From Pythium myriotylum (Eukaryota > Oomycota > Peronosporomycetes > Pythiales > Pythiaceae), in NCBI GenBank assembly GCA_023091665.1, contig JALJCQ010000031.1, forward strand, positions 806,001 to 870,000: a stretch of DNA of 64,000 nucleotides, in the 5' to 3' direction. Below are positions 50,071 through 60,949 of this stretch, piece by piece; positions within the stretch are counted from its first letter, which is position 1; each line of letters opens with the position of its first letter. The translations under genes and the position numbers were made by a program. A model generated the notes under the pieces. It saw only the letters and a list, made by a program, of their open reading frames with translations. It did not search any database and was not told the DNA's origin.

Positions 50071-51211
50071 TCAGTATTTGTGTGTCTTCGACACGATGTA
50101 CACCCTCACAGTCTGGTCGAGCGACGCCAGCACGCACAATCCTTCTCGATCCGGACTCCAGTCCATACTCACGATTGGCTGAGTCGAGAGCACGCGCGAG
50201 TTCAGCAGCTCGACAGTCCCGCAGACGCCCAGGAGTCGTCCTTCAGCGTCAGTAGTCGTGCGTGATGCCGGATAGTGGCTACAGGGAGACACACCGAAAA
50301 AATAGTCAGTAGACAGGCCACACGGTGAAAACTTCAACTAATACGTACTACTTGTACAGGTTGAAGCCGCCGTTGCCGCCTCCAGTCATGAACAAGTCGC
50401 GGTTTTGCGGCAGAAACCTTCCCTGCCAGATCGTCGACTTGTGGGCTTTCTCGGTCATGCACGAAAATCCCTTCTCCTCGTGGAACGTGCGCAAGTCGTA
50501 CATGCGGAACTTGGACTCGAGCGTCGTTACGAGCAACTTGTTCATCTCGATGTCTTTGCGATCGAACTGGACGTTCACGACGCCGTTCTGCACGTTCGTC
50601 TCCCACCGCAGCGAGTTGGTTCGCAGGTCGTACATCTTGACATCGCCATTGTCGTAGCCGCCGACCACACATCTCTCCGTGTCGTTGTACGAATTCCCAA
50701 AGCAGACCGTCCAGCAGTCCCGTGCAGATTCAGCGTCTTTTGGCTCGAGCGTCACGACCGGGTCCGGTACGCGGATATCCCACACACGGATGCATCCATC
50801 GCGTCCGCACGTCGCGATCTCCGGCGCGCCGTAGCCGATGTTGAGTCCACCACAGCCATCGACTGCGTTCACGATCGACTTGTGGGCCTGCGCTTCGTAC
50901 ACGGGCACCGTGGGCTTCTCGAGGTCCCAGACCGAGAGCACACCGCCGTAGTCGCCCGTGGCCAAGTGGCGGTTCTCAAGCGAGGAGGCGCCGAACGTGC
51001 CGCACTTGACGCCGTGCTTCTTCTCGAGCTCGGCGATGGTCTTGAGCTCGCCCTGGTTCAGTCCAAAGACCGTGATCGCGCCCGTGGCCTTGGGGTAGAT
51101 GCCCATGGCCACGAACCGCGCCGAGCACGGGATCCACTTGGTGTCATTCGGCGTGAAGTTGACCGACTTGTTGACGTGCTCGATGATCTGCGGCGCGTCG
51201 GTCGTGTCCAT
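50071..51211 (-). CDS. WDR92: WD-repeat protein WDR92/Monad (DNAAF10), two exons
   Basis: Exons 51211-50352 and 50278-50071 join across a 73-bp intron, giving 355 aa, the usual family length. It aligns from end to end: CSARFVAMGIYPKATGAI, VKCGTFGASSLENRHLATGD, GAPEIATCGRDGCIRVWD, RDCWTVCFGNSYND, LRWETNVQNGVVNVQFDRKD, EKAHKSTIWQGRFLPQNRD and the terminal LSTQPIVSMDWSPDREGLCV. Seven blades of a beta-propeller are expected. WDR92 works with the R2TP co-chaperone in preassembly of axonemal dynein arms. Its flagellar role matches the convergent neighbour DRC4. Confidence 0.95.
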
Positions 51212-51576
51212 TTTCCGGTAAAAAGCGACGCGCGCTGTCGATTGAGGCTACGCGGAGCGACTGGAACGCGCTGGGGCGCGAGCAAAGAGCGTCTGCGCAG
51301 AGCGTCCCCATGCAGCGAGAGAGGTGCTGCTCCATCGAAGCTTTCGCTTGGCGTCGCTTCAAAGCGACAAGGTGTTTAAAACAACTGTTGGTTTCCTATT
51401 AAAACCCGTTTGATATGCTAAGCCAGCTGATGCTAATGGATTGAAGCTCTCCAAGATCGCGCGTCGGTTCATGACGGCACGAGCGATCGACTCTGATGGG
51501 CAACGCGCGCTCGACGGCGCGGCGCAGCGTCCACGCGTTCGCCATGGACGACTGCAGGTGCTAAAATGCAGTAGCA

Positions 51577-53432
51577 ATGTTTCCGTGGAGGCATATGAGG
51601 ATGATTAGGCTCACGTCGCTTTTGAGCAGCTCCTCGTTTGCTGAGCCATTGCTCGAGCGTCACGAGAAAGAGACCACCGCAGCGCAGCCGCGAAAGCCAA
51701 GACGACAATCCAAAGAGGCCAATTTGCAATGCCAAGATGCAACTGGAAGCGCAACGGATCTCGCTGCTGTGGTCCACCAACTGAACAGCTTCTACGCAGT
51801 GGTCGGGCCGGTGGCCATCACAATGGTGATCGCAAGGTGAGCTGATGTGGACATCAAGTAGGAGCTTTCGGAGTTAACTGAAAGTGGATGATGTCCACAG
51901 TCTTCTTGCATGCTACGCAAAGGACGAGCAAATCTCGCGTGCCATGAGGTACGTTGGGTTTCTTGGATGAGCACACGTGGTTGCATCCTGACCGAAGTGA
52001 TGAAAACCTGCAGCACGTACATGTACTACAAGAATATCGACTCGGCGGACACGTCACTGGGCGAGAAATCGCTTCTCGCCTTTTGCAATGCGCTCTTCGT
52101 GATCGGCTTCATCGCATGCTTGACTTTCTCAATCGTGTTGTTGTACAAATTCAACTGCATGCGGTTCTTCCTGGGCTACTGCGTCTTGTACTCAGCCTCG
52201 CTGCTTGCAATGGCAGGCACGAAGATCGTCGTGGTCATCTTGGGACAAGACCTTCACGTCATCTTCGACAGCGTGTCGCACTGGTTCGTCATGTACAACT
52301 TCGCGATTGTCGGTGTGCTCAGCATCTTCTACCAAAAAGGGATCCCCAGGATCGTGGAGCAAGGGTATCTTGTTGCGATTAGCGTCATCGTGGCATGGCA
52401 GTTGTCGCAGCTTCCGGAGGTACGTCTATGCTCTGCGACGGCCACAAGGACCATCCCATCTGAGATGCACTGACGCCGATTCCGTACTCAATAGTGGAGC
52501 ACATGGATGATCTTGTTGTTGCTTGGGTTCTGGGATCTGTTTGCCGTGCTCACGCCAATCGGGCCGTTGAGATGGTTGGTGGATCTAGTGCACGAGAAAG
52601 GAACGCCCCTCCCCGGCCTCTTATTCCAAGCGGAAGTCATGGATTCACACAAAGACTCGGACCACGACCATTCTGCTCGCAAACTGCCTGCTGAGGATGT
52701 GCTGCCAAGGCAGACGACGATGCCCGAGAGTGAATTTTTTGGATTGCTGATGCAGTCTAGGTCACTTCACACAGCAGCGAGCCCGTCCCCATCGCGGCCT
52801 GGCCACGTTCTCGGCTTCCACCATCAAGTCCTCGCTTTCCTCTTTGATCATCATTCAAGTCTCCAGCACCGCGCAGTGGATATTAGTCAGCAGTACCAAG
52901 ATCGTCAGCGTGAACTTTGGCGTTCTCTTTACGTCTACTATGGCGTCCACCACGTCTTGCCTTCGAAGCCGTATCCGTCGGTCCACGCGATCTTTCCGCA
53001 TGGAGTGCCGAGGATCCCATTGGAGGCTTCTTCCACTTCGAAGAGTGAAGCCAACGAAGACGAGGACCGCTCCATTCGTCTCGGACTCGGGGACTTCATC
53101 TTCTTCAGCGTTCTGGTGGCTCGTGCAGCGCTCCATGGCTTCGTACCGTTTGTCGCCTGCTTCCTCTGTGTCATTTCGGTACGTGACTCGTCTTTAACGT
53201 GGTTTTTCTCCTCTCGAGGAATCCACCAAAAAGAGAAAAAGCTAACTAGAGCCTATCGTCGCTACGTACTGTACAGGGCCTGGCCGCCACCATGTACCTT
53301 CTGGCGCACTTCGACGCGCTGCCGGCGCTGCCGCTCTCGGTCTTCTCGGGCATCGTCGCGTTCGTCGTCGCACACGAGCTGCTGGCGCCCTTTATCGCGC
53401 ATCTCACCTCGTTTAGCATCGACCTCCTCTAA
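51577..53432 (+). CDS. Presenilin, catalytic aspartyl protease of gamma-secretase-type complexes, five exons
   Basis: Exons 51577-51836, 51901-51948, 52014-52419, 52495-53178 and 53277-53432 give 517 aa. TM1 contains FYAVVGPVAITMVIA. TM segments 2-5 run from LLAFCNALFVIGFIACLTF onward. The first catalytic Asp is 252 in GFWDLFAVLTP (the YD motif with Trp for Tyr). The second, Asp438, is in LGLGDFIFFSVLV (GxGD). The PAL motif is at 482-484. The loop between the aspartates is long and hydrophilic, as in the family. The first two introns were placed by phase and membrane-helix continuity, so the 16-residue exon 2 is less certain. The start Met is also uncertain. Confidence 0.9.
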
Positions 53433-53763
53433 AAATCACCTGGTTTTGGAAATCCTCTACCTGCAACAACTCATTACGTTCGCATTCGTACTTTACCCAC
53501 AATCGGAGGGGCGTGTACATGCGTACTTACCATCGACACTAAATCGTACTTACCGTGACAACCAGAGTACCCGCTCTCCCCACGGGCATCTGGTCATTGA
53601 GCTGCTTCGGGGCGACAATTGCCTGCGGCTGCACCATCCGGAAGAGCGAAGCGAAGAGCGAAGGGGGAGCGGTGCGTGCGCGCGCGCGGCGCGTCTGGAC
53701 GCCTCGGAGAGCGGCGGCTCACGCTGCGTCGTGCGGCTCTGCAGGTTGCGCGCAAGAACGGCC

Positions 53764-55745
53764 ATGATTGACCCCTCGAAAGACAAGTTTGCCTATTTCA
53801 AGGACAACATCCAGACCCCCGAGGACAAGGTGCGGTCAGCGGCGTCGAACGAGCGCGTTCGGGCGATTTCTTGTGGCTGCGTGGGGAACGCACGAGTGGA
53901 CACTCGCGCGCCTCGCGCTGACTCGGTGGTCCCCTCGCGTTTTTGCTTTGGTTTTCGAAAGCGAGGCGATGGCGCTGACGGTCGGGTTTGGGTAGGAGTT
54001 TGATGCGAGCCAGTATTACTACCACCGCGACGACATGTCGTCCAAGGTCGGCGCGAGCAGCGCGGCGAATGCGGCGGTGAACGCGGCCGGCATGAACCTC
54101 TCGTCGTACGGCATGGCGGGAGGTCTCGGTGGACTGAGTGGTGCGACTGAATCCGTGCTGGGAACTGCCACGCGGCGCGATTCTGACCCGTGCGGTTGTT
54201 TTCATTCACAGGCATGCAGCCAAGCTCGTTTTCGGCTGGATTCCCAGGAAGCGGGATGCTCGCTGGTGGCGGCAGCTCGGTACGAGATTTCCACGATACG
54301 TACTGTGAGGAAGAAGATTTCAACTGAACTTGGCGTTTTATTCGTTAGTTTCTAGGACAAGGTATGCCGCGAGCACCGCCGCTCGGCGGCGGAGGTCTAC
54401 CTGCAGGTGCCCACGAGTTGCATCGAATGAGCTCGAGCGAGCACCTTGGCATTATGAAGAGTACGCGATTGGGTTGGATTCACAATGAGACGATTCCCAC
54501 GCTGATGGCTACGCTTTCTCGTCCTCCTGCAGACCGGAACTTCCCGCTTCCATCCGAGACAAAGGCACCTGACATGTCTGAATTTCCAGCATTAAGTCGG
54601 TGCGTTTTTTGTCGGTCGTTGCGATCTGGAGCTGTGAGGCCGAACGATAACATTTTTCACTGAACAGAACAAATTCTTGGGCATTGGGAGACCAGACCTC
54701 GGACACGTCTTCGACAAGGTCACAGTCTTCCGAGTTTGTCATCCAAAAGGAAGACTTTCCGGCACTGTCACCTTTTGGTGGGCCCAGCTCGAACGACAAG
54801 TCATCAATGCAGGAGCACGCCGAGCTGAAACGGCACTCGAGCTTCCACTCTTCTGTGAACGATAGTATGGCTTCGCAGAGGCCCAGCGGTCCAGGTGGAA
54901 ACACTTCGATCGGCAGTCGTGGGGCTGCAGGAGGTGCTATGGGTTACAACGTGAGTGCTCAGCAACCTCCGTCTGCAACTGCCAACTCGTCCAGTAGTCT
55001 AAGTGGTGCCGGTGCGTTCGGCCCGCTCCACGGATCACGGCCTGGTGCATCCGTGGCAAACGGTGAGCTGGATCCAAGTAACCAGTACGGTCTACTAGGG
55101 ATGCTGCATTCGGTAATTCGGCCAAGTAACGACTCGAAGAAGAATCTGCTAATGGGCTGTGATCTCACGTCACTGGGTCTGAATCTGAATTCCGCCGAAC
55201 CGCTGTATCCCGTGTTCGCATCACCGTGGGCTGATGGGCCGCTGACAAAGGAGCCGCAGTTCACATTACCGATGTGCTACTACAACCAGCCGCCTGCACT
55301 GAAGACCACGCACCTAGCCAAGTTCCACTTAGAAACGCTCTTCTACATCTTTTACTCGATGCCGAAGGACGTTTTGCAGGCTTACGCGGCCCAGGAGCTG
55401 TATGGTCGGGATTGGAGGTATCACACCGAGCTGAAAATGTGGCTAAAGCGTGCAACACCAGCAGATGCAGCACTCTTCGCGAACGGCTCAACCGGTTCCG
55501 GAGGGCTGTTGCAACCTTCCACACCCTCCGGCTCTGTCGGAGGCATCGGATCCATTGGTTCCATTGGTAGTGCAGCTAGCTCGAACGTCGCGTCGTCTGC
55601 AGGGCTGGGGTCTCTGGGGCCTCAGTTCTTGTACTTCGATACGACAACTTGGGAGAGGCGTGTCTTCACTGGCAACATCCATTCGCTGAGCGCAGGCCTG
55701 CTGAGCGAAGAGGAGATTCGAGTCAAGTTCAACGCGGCCTCGTGA
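53764..55745 (+). CDS. CNOT2: CCR4-NOT complex subunit 2 (NOT2/CNOT2), six exons
   Basis: Exons 53764-53829, 53996-54140, 54212-54279, 54349-54460, 54533-54599 and 54668-55745 keep phase and give 511 aa. The N-terminal half is low-complexity Gly/Ser/Met-rich. It holds two FPALS motifs (DMSEFPALS, IQKEDFPALS) typical of NOT2. The C-terminal NOT-box domain is clear: YGLLGMLHSVIR, LTSLGLNLNSAEPLYPVFASP, KFHLETLFYIFYSMPKDVLQ, ELYGRDWRYHTELKMWL and FDTTTWERRVFTGN. A Gly/Ser insertion splits the NOT box. The subunit supports mRNA deadenylation and transcription control. The first intron (166 bp) is longer than the others and its acceptor could be 3 nt later. Confidence 0.93.
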
Positions 55746-56006
55746 TCCGACCAGGAACTGAGACGAAGCCACTGTGGGAAAATACACGTTCTTCACACGC
55801 CGCACCGCTGTTTCTCTGTCGTTGTCTCGCCACTCCCTGTGCCTGGAAATCGAAACTTGGGCCTCTTCTGTGGCTGGTCATATTGCGTCTATAGTTTAGT
55901 TTATCACGGCTGCTACTTACTTTCTACTCTTAAATTTTTTTCTTTGGGCATTTCACTTCACGGGTCCGAATGTTCGTGGTCCACAGCACGTTCCTCCAGC
56001 GTGGAG

Positions 56007-57560
56007 TCAACACCGCTGTTCTGTTGAGTTGTTTGATTGTGACTGCGACGACTCCATTGCAATGCGCCGTCCGCCCAGCGCCAGTTCGAGCTGCCGAATC
56101 CGCTGGTCTCTCGCCTCGAGTTCCTCTTGAAGCCTCCGGTTCTCATCCTGATCAAGTCAACAATCACTGTGAGATAAACTGACCATCAGTCCAGACAGTC
56201 GGGGATCAGTACGCACCGTCAGCATGTCGACCTGAGTGGATAGCAAGCTCGTCTTGGCGAGCAGCTTCTTCTTGGCATAATTGTGGCGCTCCTCGAGCGA
56301 TGTGACGCGGAGACTCGCCTCCATCCGTAGTTGTCTCTCTTTCCGCTCGTAGATCTTGTGGTCTTCTTCCAGGCGGAGCTTGAGCGTCTTGGCCTCTGTC
56401 TGCGCCTCCAGCACGAGCGTGCGCATCCGCGCGCGGAGCTTGGTGAGCTGCTGGTTCATTCTCTCCTCGACGGCGCGAACGGCCTCCGACTCGTCCACAC
56501 TCTGCTGTTTTGCCGCGGCGTCGCCGCCCTCGTCTCGTCGCTCTTTTGTCTCCCCGTCTTCGTCCTGCTGACCATCCAATTCATCCTCATCCACCTCCTC
56601 GACCTCGTCCTGTTCATCGTCCGTGCCGTCCGCGAGGTCCATCTGCTCGGGCCGGAGCTCGCTCAGAAGCTTCATTGTCTTGTACGGACTCCGTACCTGG
56701 GCCTTTTGCAGCTGCTTGCTGTTCCGCAGGGCACGAACTCGAGCTGGTAAAGGTGTCGCCTGCTGCTGCACGGGCGATCGCGTTGGACAGGCCGCGTCGC
56801 TGACCGTCGATTGCTGCGACGGCGCGCTCTGCTGCTGTTGCTGCTGCTGCTGTTGCTGTTGCTTTGACGGCGGCGACGTTCGCATGGCGTTGAGGTTGCG
56901 CTCGAGCTCTCGCTTCTGTTCGGGCATGTTGTGTCGGATGAGTCCCTGGAGCTCGAGGATCTTGTCCTGCATGAGTTTCTGTTCCATCGCGCGTCGCTTC
57001 TTCTCTTCCTCGAGGCTTCTCCGCAGCAGCGTCACCTGTTGGCGCAGCATCGTAATGTCCCCGGAGGACTGCGCGTCGGGTCGCTGGACCACGTCGGCCG
57101 TGTGCGCGCGCTGGAGCTGGTAGGCCGTGGGGCGCTGGGGCGCGGCGCGGTCGGCGTCCATCTCGAGCGGCGGCGTGAGGCTGCGCGCGGCGATGCCGAC
57201 GGCCGAGGACGAGGACGCCGAGGACGAGGACGAGGAGCGGCTCTCGCTCTGCTTGATGCTCTCGAGCGCCCAGGCGAGGTCGTCGGCGACGCGTCCGCTC
57301 GCGCCCGAGGGCACGGAGCGCCGGCCGAGGCGCTGCTCGTGGCTGTCGACCTCGGCCTTGGAGAGCGCGGGCTCGGAGCGCCGCGCGTAGCCTTCGCTGT
57401 CCATGACCATGGGTCGTCGCGCGAGCAGCTTGCCGGCGGTGGAGGTGGTGGCGGCGGTGGCGCGCGCCTCGGCCAGCGGCGGCACGGCGCTCGCGGTCGT
57501 CATTCGCTCGCGTGCTTGTCGGTCCCTCTCGCGCTCTCGTCGGGCCCGATCCTGGTCCAT
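56007..57560 (-). CDS. Coiled-coil protein with polyQ tract, two exons
   Basis: Exons 57560-56217 and 56147-56007 join in phase 0 across a 69-bp intron, giving 494 aa. The N-terminal 150 residues are basic and Ser-rich. Coiled coils lie at about 175-240 (MLRQQVTLLRRSLEEEKKRR) and from about 370 to the end (RVTSLEERHNYAKKKLLAKT). Between them are a polyglutamine tract and a very acidic stretch. The C-terminal exon continues the heptads (ENRRLQEELEARDQRIRQLE). No domain is recognised; a cytoskeletal or centrosomal scaffold role is possible but not shown. Confidence 0.72.
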
Positions 57561-60500
57561 TAAGTCGCCGCGGGTCGATTCGTTGGCGGCGAGGAAGTCA
57601 GTCCTCTGGTTTGAGGGTCTGGGTTTACTGGATGCCGCGTCCGGAGAGAGAGAGGGGGGAATTCGTATACACGTACCGCCACGAGGGGCGCGGGGGGCAT
57701 TACCCGGGGGGGGGCGGACCGGAACGGAAGGGGGGGGGGGGGGGAACGGACTCCTTAACGCGTCTCGGGTCGGCGTCTGCCGCTCACTTCGCTCGCCTTG
57801 GAGAGGTGACAGCAGTGGCCGACGACGCGCAGTGCGAAGATGCTTGGAAGAGAAGAGCGCCGATGATGCCGTGTGGCTGTTGGCTGGCAGTTGGACGGTC
57901 CGTTTCGGTAACAGTTTTGAGCAATCGGATCACTTCGCAGCCAATCAAAAGCCGTAGAGTTCCGGAAAATCGGCTTTTTATCGCGAAACCACAACGCGAC
58001 GACAGGCCAAAGGCCGTTTAGCAAGCACAAGTGAATGGTGGTTTTTGAGTTGCTTTTTGTTGGGGTTTTTTTCTTTTCTATCTGATGAAGAGAGGGGGAG
58101 CGAGGACGAAGAAAGAAAAAAAGAGAGGAAACCTTGCGGCGCAGAATGTTGGTCAGCCGCGTTGGGGTTGGCTGTTTATGTGCTCGAAACCGGATGCCAC
58201 TGTTGTCGTGGCGTTGTGAGATCCTGTCTGCAAGCCCAGCCTGCTTGGGATCCACCCGACCAGAAGTCCCCAGAACTTGTTCGTCTCTCCAGACGCGCCC
58301 TGTCTGTCGCAGGCTGCAACGGAAAAAAAAAACTGATTCACATGGTTTGGATCGAGTGGTTTTTTTTTTTCTTCTGCATCAGGCTTCAACAAACCTCCCC
58401 CCAACACAAAAACCACCCGGTGCTGGTTTGTTTTTGTTTTGTTTTTTCTTGGTTCTCCGGCTCGCGAGGTGAGAATAGATGGCGACGTGGCGACAACAGC
58501 CCCAAATATTGAGCTCCAAAGTGAGACCGTCAGACCATCCGGTCAGCCGCTGCCCCGTCTCTCGCGGGCCTCCCGGCACCCGAAGATGACGTCGACTGGG
58601 CCGGAGCCGCCCACACACCTGCTGGACACAACTGGTGAAGTCCAAACTGACTTCAACTTGGCAACTCGCCTCTCGGGCCACGCAGGCACCTGCGTTCGTT
58701 CGCCGCATAAACAAGTTGAATGAATCGACTGTGCGCGCCCGATCCACCGCCGCCGCCGTGACGACTGATGCGCGCGCCGACTGTCCGGCCGCGCTTTTCT
58801 TCGTCGGCGCTTCCTCTACACTTCGGTCCGCCCCATCAACGGACGGCGGTCGACTCGCGTTGAGCAACACGCAACTGGAGCGCCCTCTCGCTCCGCATCA
58901 CGCCCGCCTTCCCCACCTGCCGTGTCGCGGCGTCGTTTCGCAGCCGCGCCGAGTCTGCAAGATGGTGTGAAGTGGTCTGGTCTCGACAATTCTGCGCGCG
59001 GCGTGGGTTGACTCGGATGGGTGGCTGGCGGCGCCTCTTCAAGTTTAGGGCTCTTCCGCTCCCATCCCTTCGCGAAGAAAGAGAGGAGACCGGGCGACCG
59101 AAGGAAAGTGCTTCGAACGCGCCTGTTGACGCGGCTCGTTGTGGAGTCGTCACGCCCAGTGGGACACGCAGCCGCGGGCTGCCTGGCCCACCGCGTGTCC
59201 AGAGGCCACCGGACGTGTGGGAGGACGAATCACGCGCTTCGCATCTTTTCCCAGAAGCTCGGCGCCCACCTCGACAACGGCATCTCGTCTCGATGCTCAG
59301 GCTCTCGATGGCGAACATGGATCGCGGAAGGAGGATTTTGCCGAACGATTGGCGTGTTGGCTGTCGCAAACCATGGCGTCGTAAACCTCCGTAAGAAAAT
59401 GATGCCGCGGACCGCGGGAAAAAGAACGCGCACCACAACGAGATTCGGAGACTCTCCCACCCTCACCTGCGAGGGTGGTGCCAAGCGAGTGGGTGGGTGG
59501 GGAAGACGCGTAAAATTCGTCATCAGCATCATCACCCTTGTCATCAATCCATTGGGGTAGCTGTGCTGGGATATGCTGGACCGAGACCGTGTCTCAAGCC
59601 TCAAAGACCCGTCGGCTTTCTTCCTAGTTCTTTTCTGGATTACCAGCCCTGGTCAACCACTTGGGTCATCATGGCGTCGTGGCGTCGAAGAGCACCCCTG
59701 CTCATTCTCGCCTCTGTCAAGTGACGGTTTCCGTAGAGGCCGAAGAATCTCGAAGAGAGGTGGATTGATGAGATGGCATGGAGCATTGCAGTTGCTGCTC
59801 AGCAAACCGATCGCTCTGTTTAGCCAGCCACCACCACCATCATCATCCACCACACCAAATTGTGTGGCACACCCTAAAACCAACACACACACACATTAGC
59901 TTCGTCTTAGTCTGGCCTTTGTTGAGCCCCACCGAAAAACAAAACCAGCCCAAGCTAACATTGAAAACTAATCCATGTGGACCACCTCAATGCCGTGTTT
60001 AGAAACTGGAGAAAGGGATGCCCCCATCACCAGTCGCCCATCTCCTAAACGCCTTCGCTTGCATTCGACACGGGGTGTGATCCACGGCGACGGTCGCTTC
60101 CCGCAGCCAATCGCTGCTGCCTCCTGGTCGTGGTCGGGTGTTTTCTGCGGCTCTGGACTCATCGCGCTGACGGGAACCAGCTCGTGGTAGTACATTACCA
60201 AGCACTGTGGACCCGTGCGCTCGTGTGTGTGTCCATCCTAATAATCGACGAGATAGTGGACTCGGCTGTTGCTGGATTCCCGACTTGTCGCATCTAAAAA
60301 CCTGTGGAGGCCCCCGTGTCCACCCGCCACCAAGGTCCCCGAGGCATTTCTTTATTTATGTTGGGAACGGAGAGAGTACCACAGGAGGTGGAAGGCAGTT
60401 CGTAGAACAGAGTCAGCATCTCAGCAGCAGCTATCAGTGAGTCCATCAAGTCTTGTGTGGCGTGGGCGATCGGCAAGACACGGGTTGCATGGGCTTGCAG

Positions 60501-60949
60501 AAGGAGCGCCCGAACCTCTCTTTTTCTATACCAAGACGATTAGACAATGGTGGTCAATCCTTGTAGCCAATCAACTTTGTCCTTTGGATTCTTTTCTGCC
60601 TTTTCATTGGCTAAGTCAACATCCCGTATCCTGTCTTAATCTATACTTCTGTTCAGACACGCCCACCTGTCACGCCTCTGATTTTCGGTCCTCGGGAAGC
60701 CTCGTTAGTGCGCGAAACTAAATTTTAGCCCCCCGCGGCAACTCTTCCCTGCGCGCGTCTTCCGCACGCGCCGAACTGCCCCGCATTCAGCGGCGCGTCC
60801 TTCACGCCGCCGCGCGGCAGCTCCTCCTTCCATTCTCGGGGGTCGGGTCGCCTTCGTTCTTTCTCGGCGTTTCGGCACGACCATCACTCTGGTTGCCGTT
60901 CTCCCGGCCGTCCCACACACACACACAAAAGGGAAACGAGGCGATCGAC
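57561..60949. promoter_or_regulatory. 3.4-kb divergent control region with repeated CCAAT boxes
   Basis: No gene is supported; open frames on both strands are low-complexity and overlap each other. Features are a G15 run (57730-57744), T- and A-runs near 58.3 kb, CA repeats near 59.9 and 60.9 kb, and several CCAAT-type boxes: GCAGCCAATC at 57937 and 60103, GTAGCCAATC at 60563, and an inverted ATTGGCT near 60606. The two nearest the receptor start are plausible promoter elements. A 5' UTR or unseen exon of the receptor may lie here. Confidence 0.4.

Noticed and set aside
52844..53197. Plus-strand 117-codon frame
   Set aside because: It lies in a different frame inside the presenilin loop exon; the presenilin frame carries the GLGD motif.
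53830..54003. Continuation of the 52.5-kb open frame to 54003
   Set aside because: The frame passes by chance through the end of presenilin into CNOT2 exon 1 and intron 1; both genes are explained by spliced models.
57900..59600. Several overlapping 100-200 codon frames on both strands
   Set aside because: Low-complexity, mutually overlapping, with no recognisable domain, signal or paralogue; treated as intergenic.
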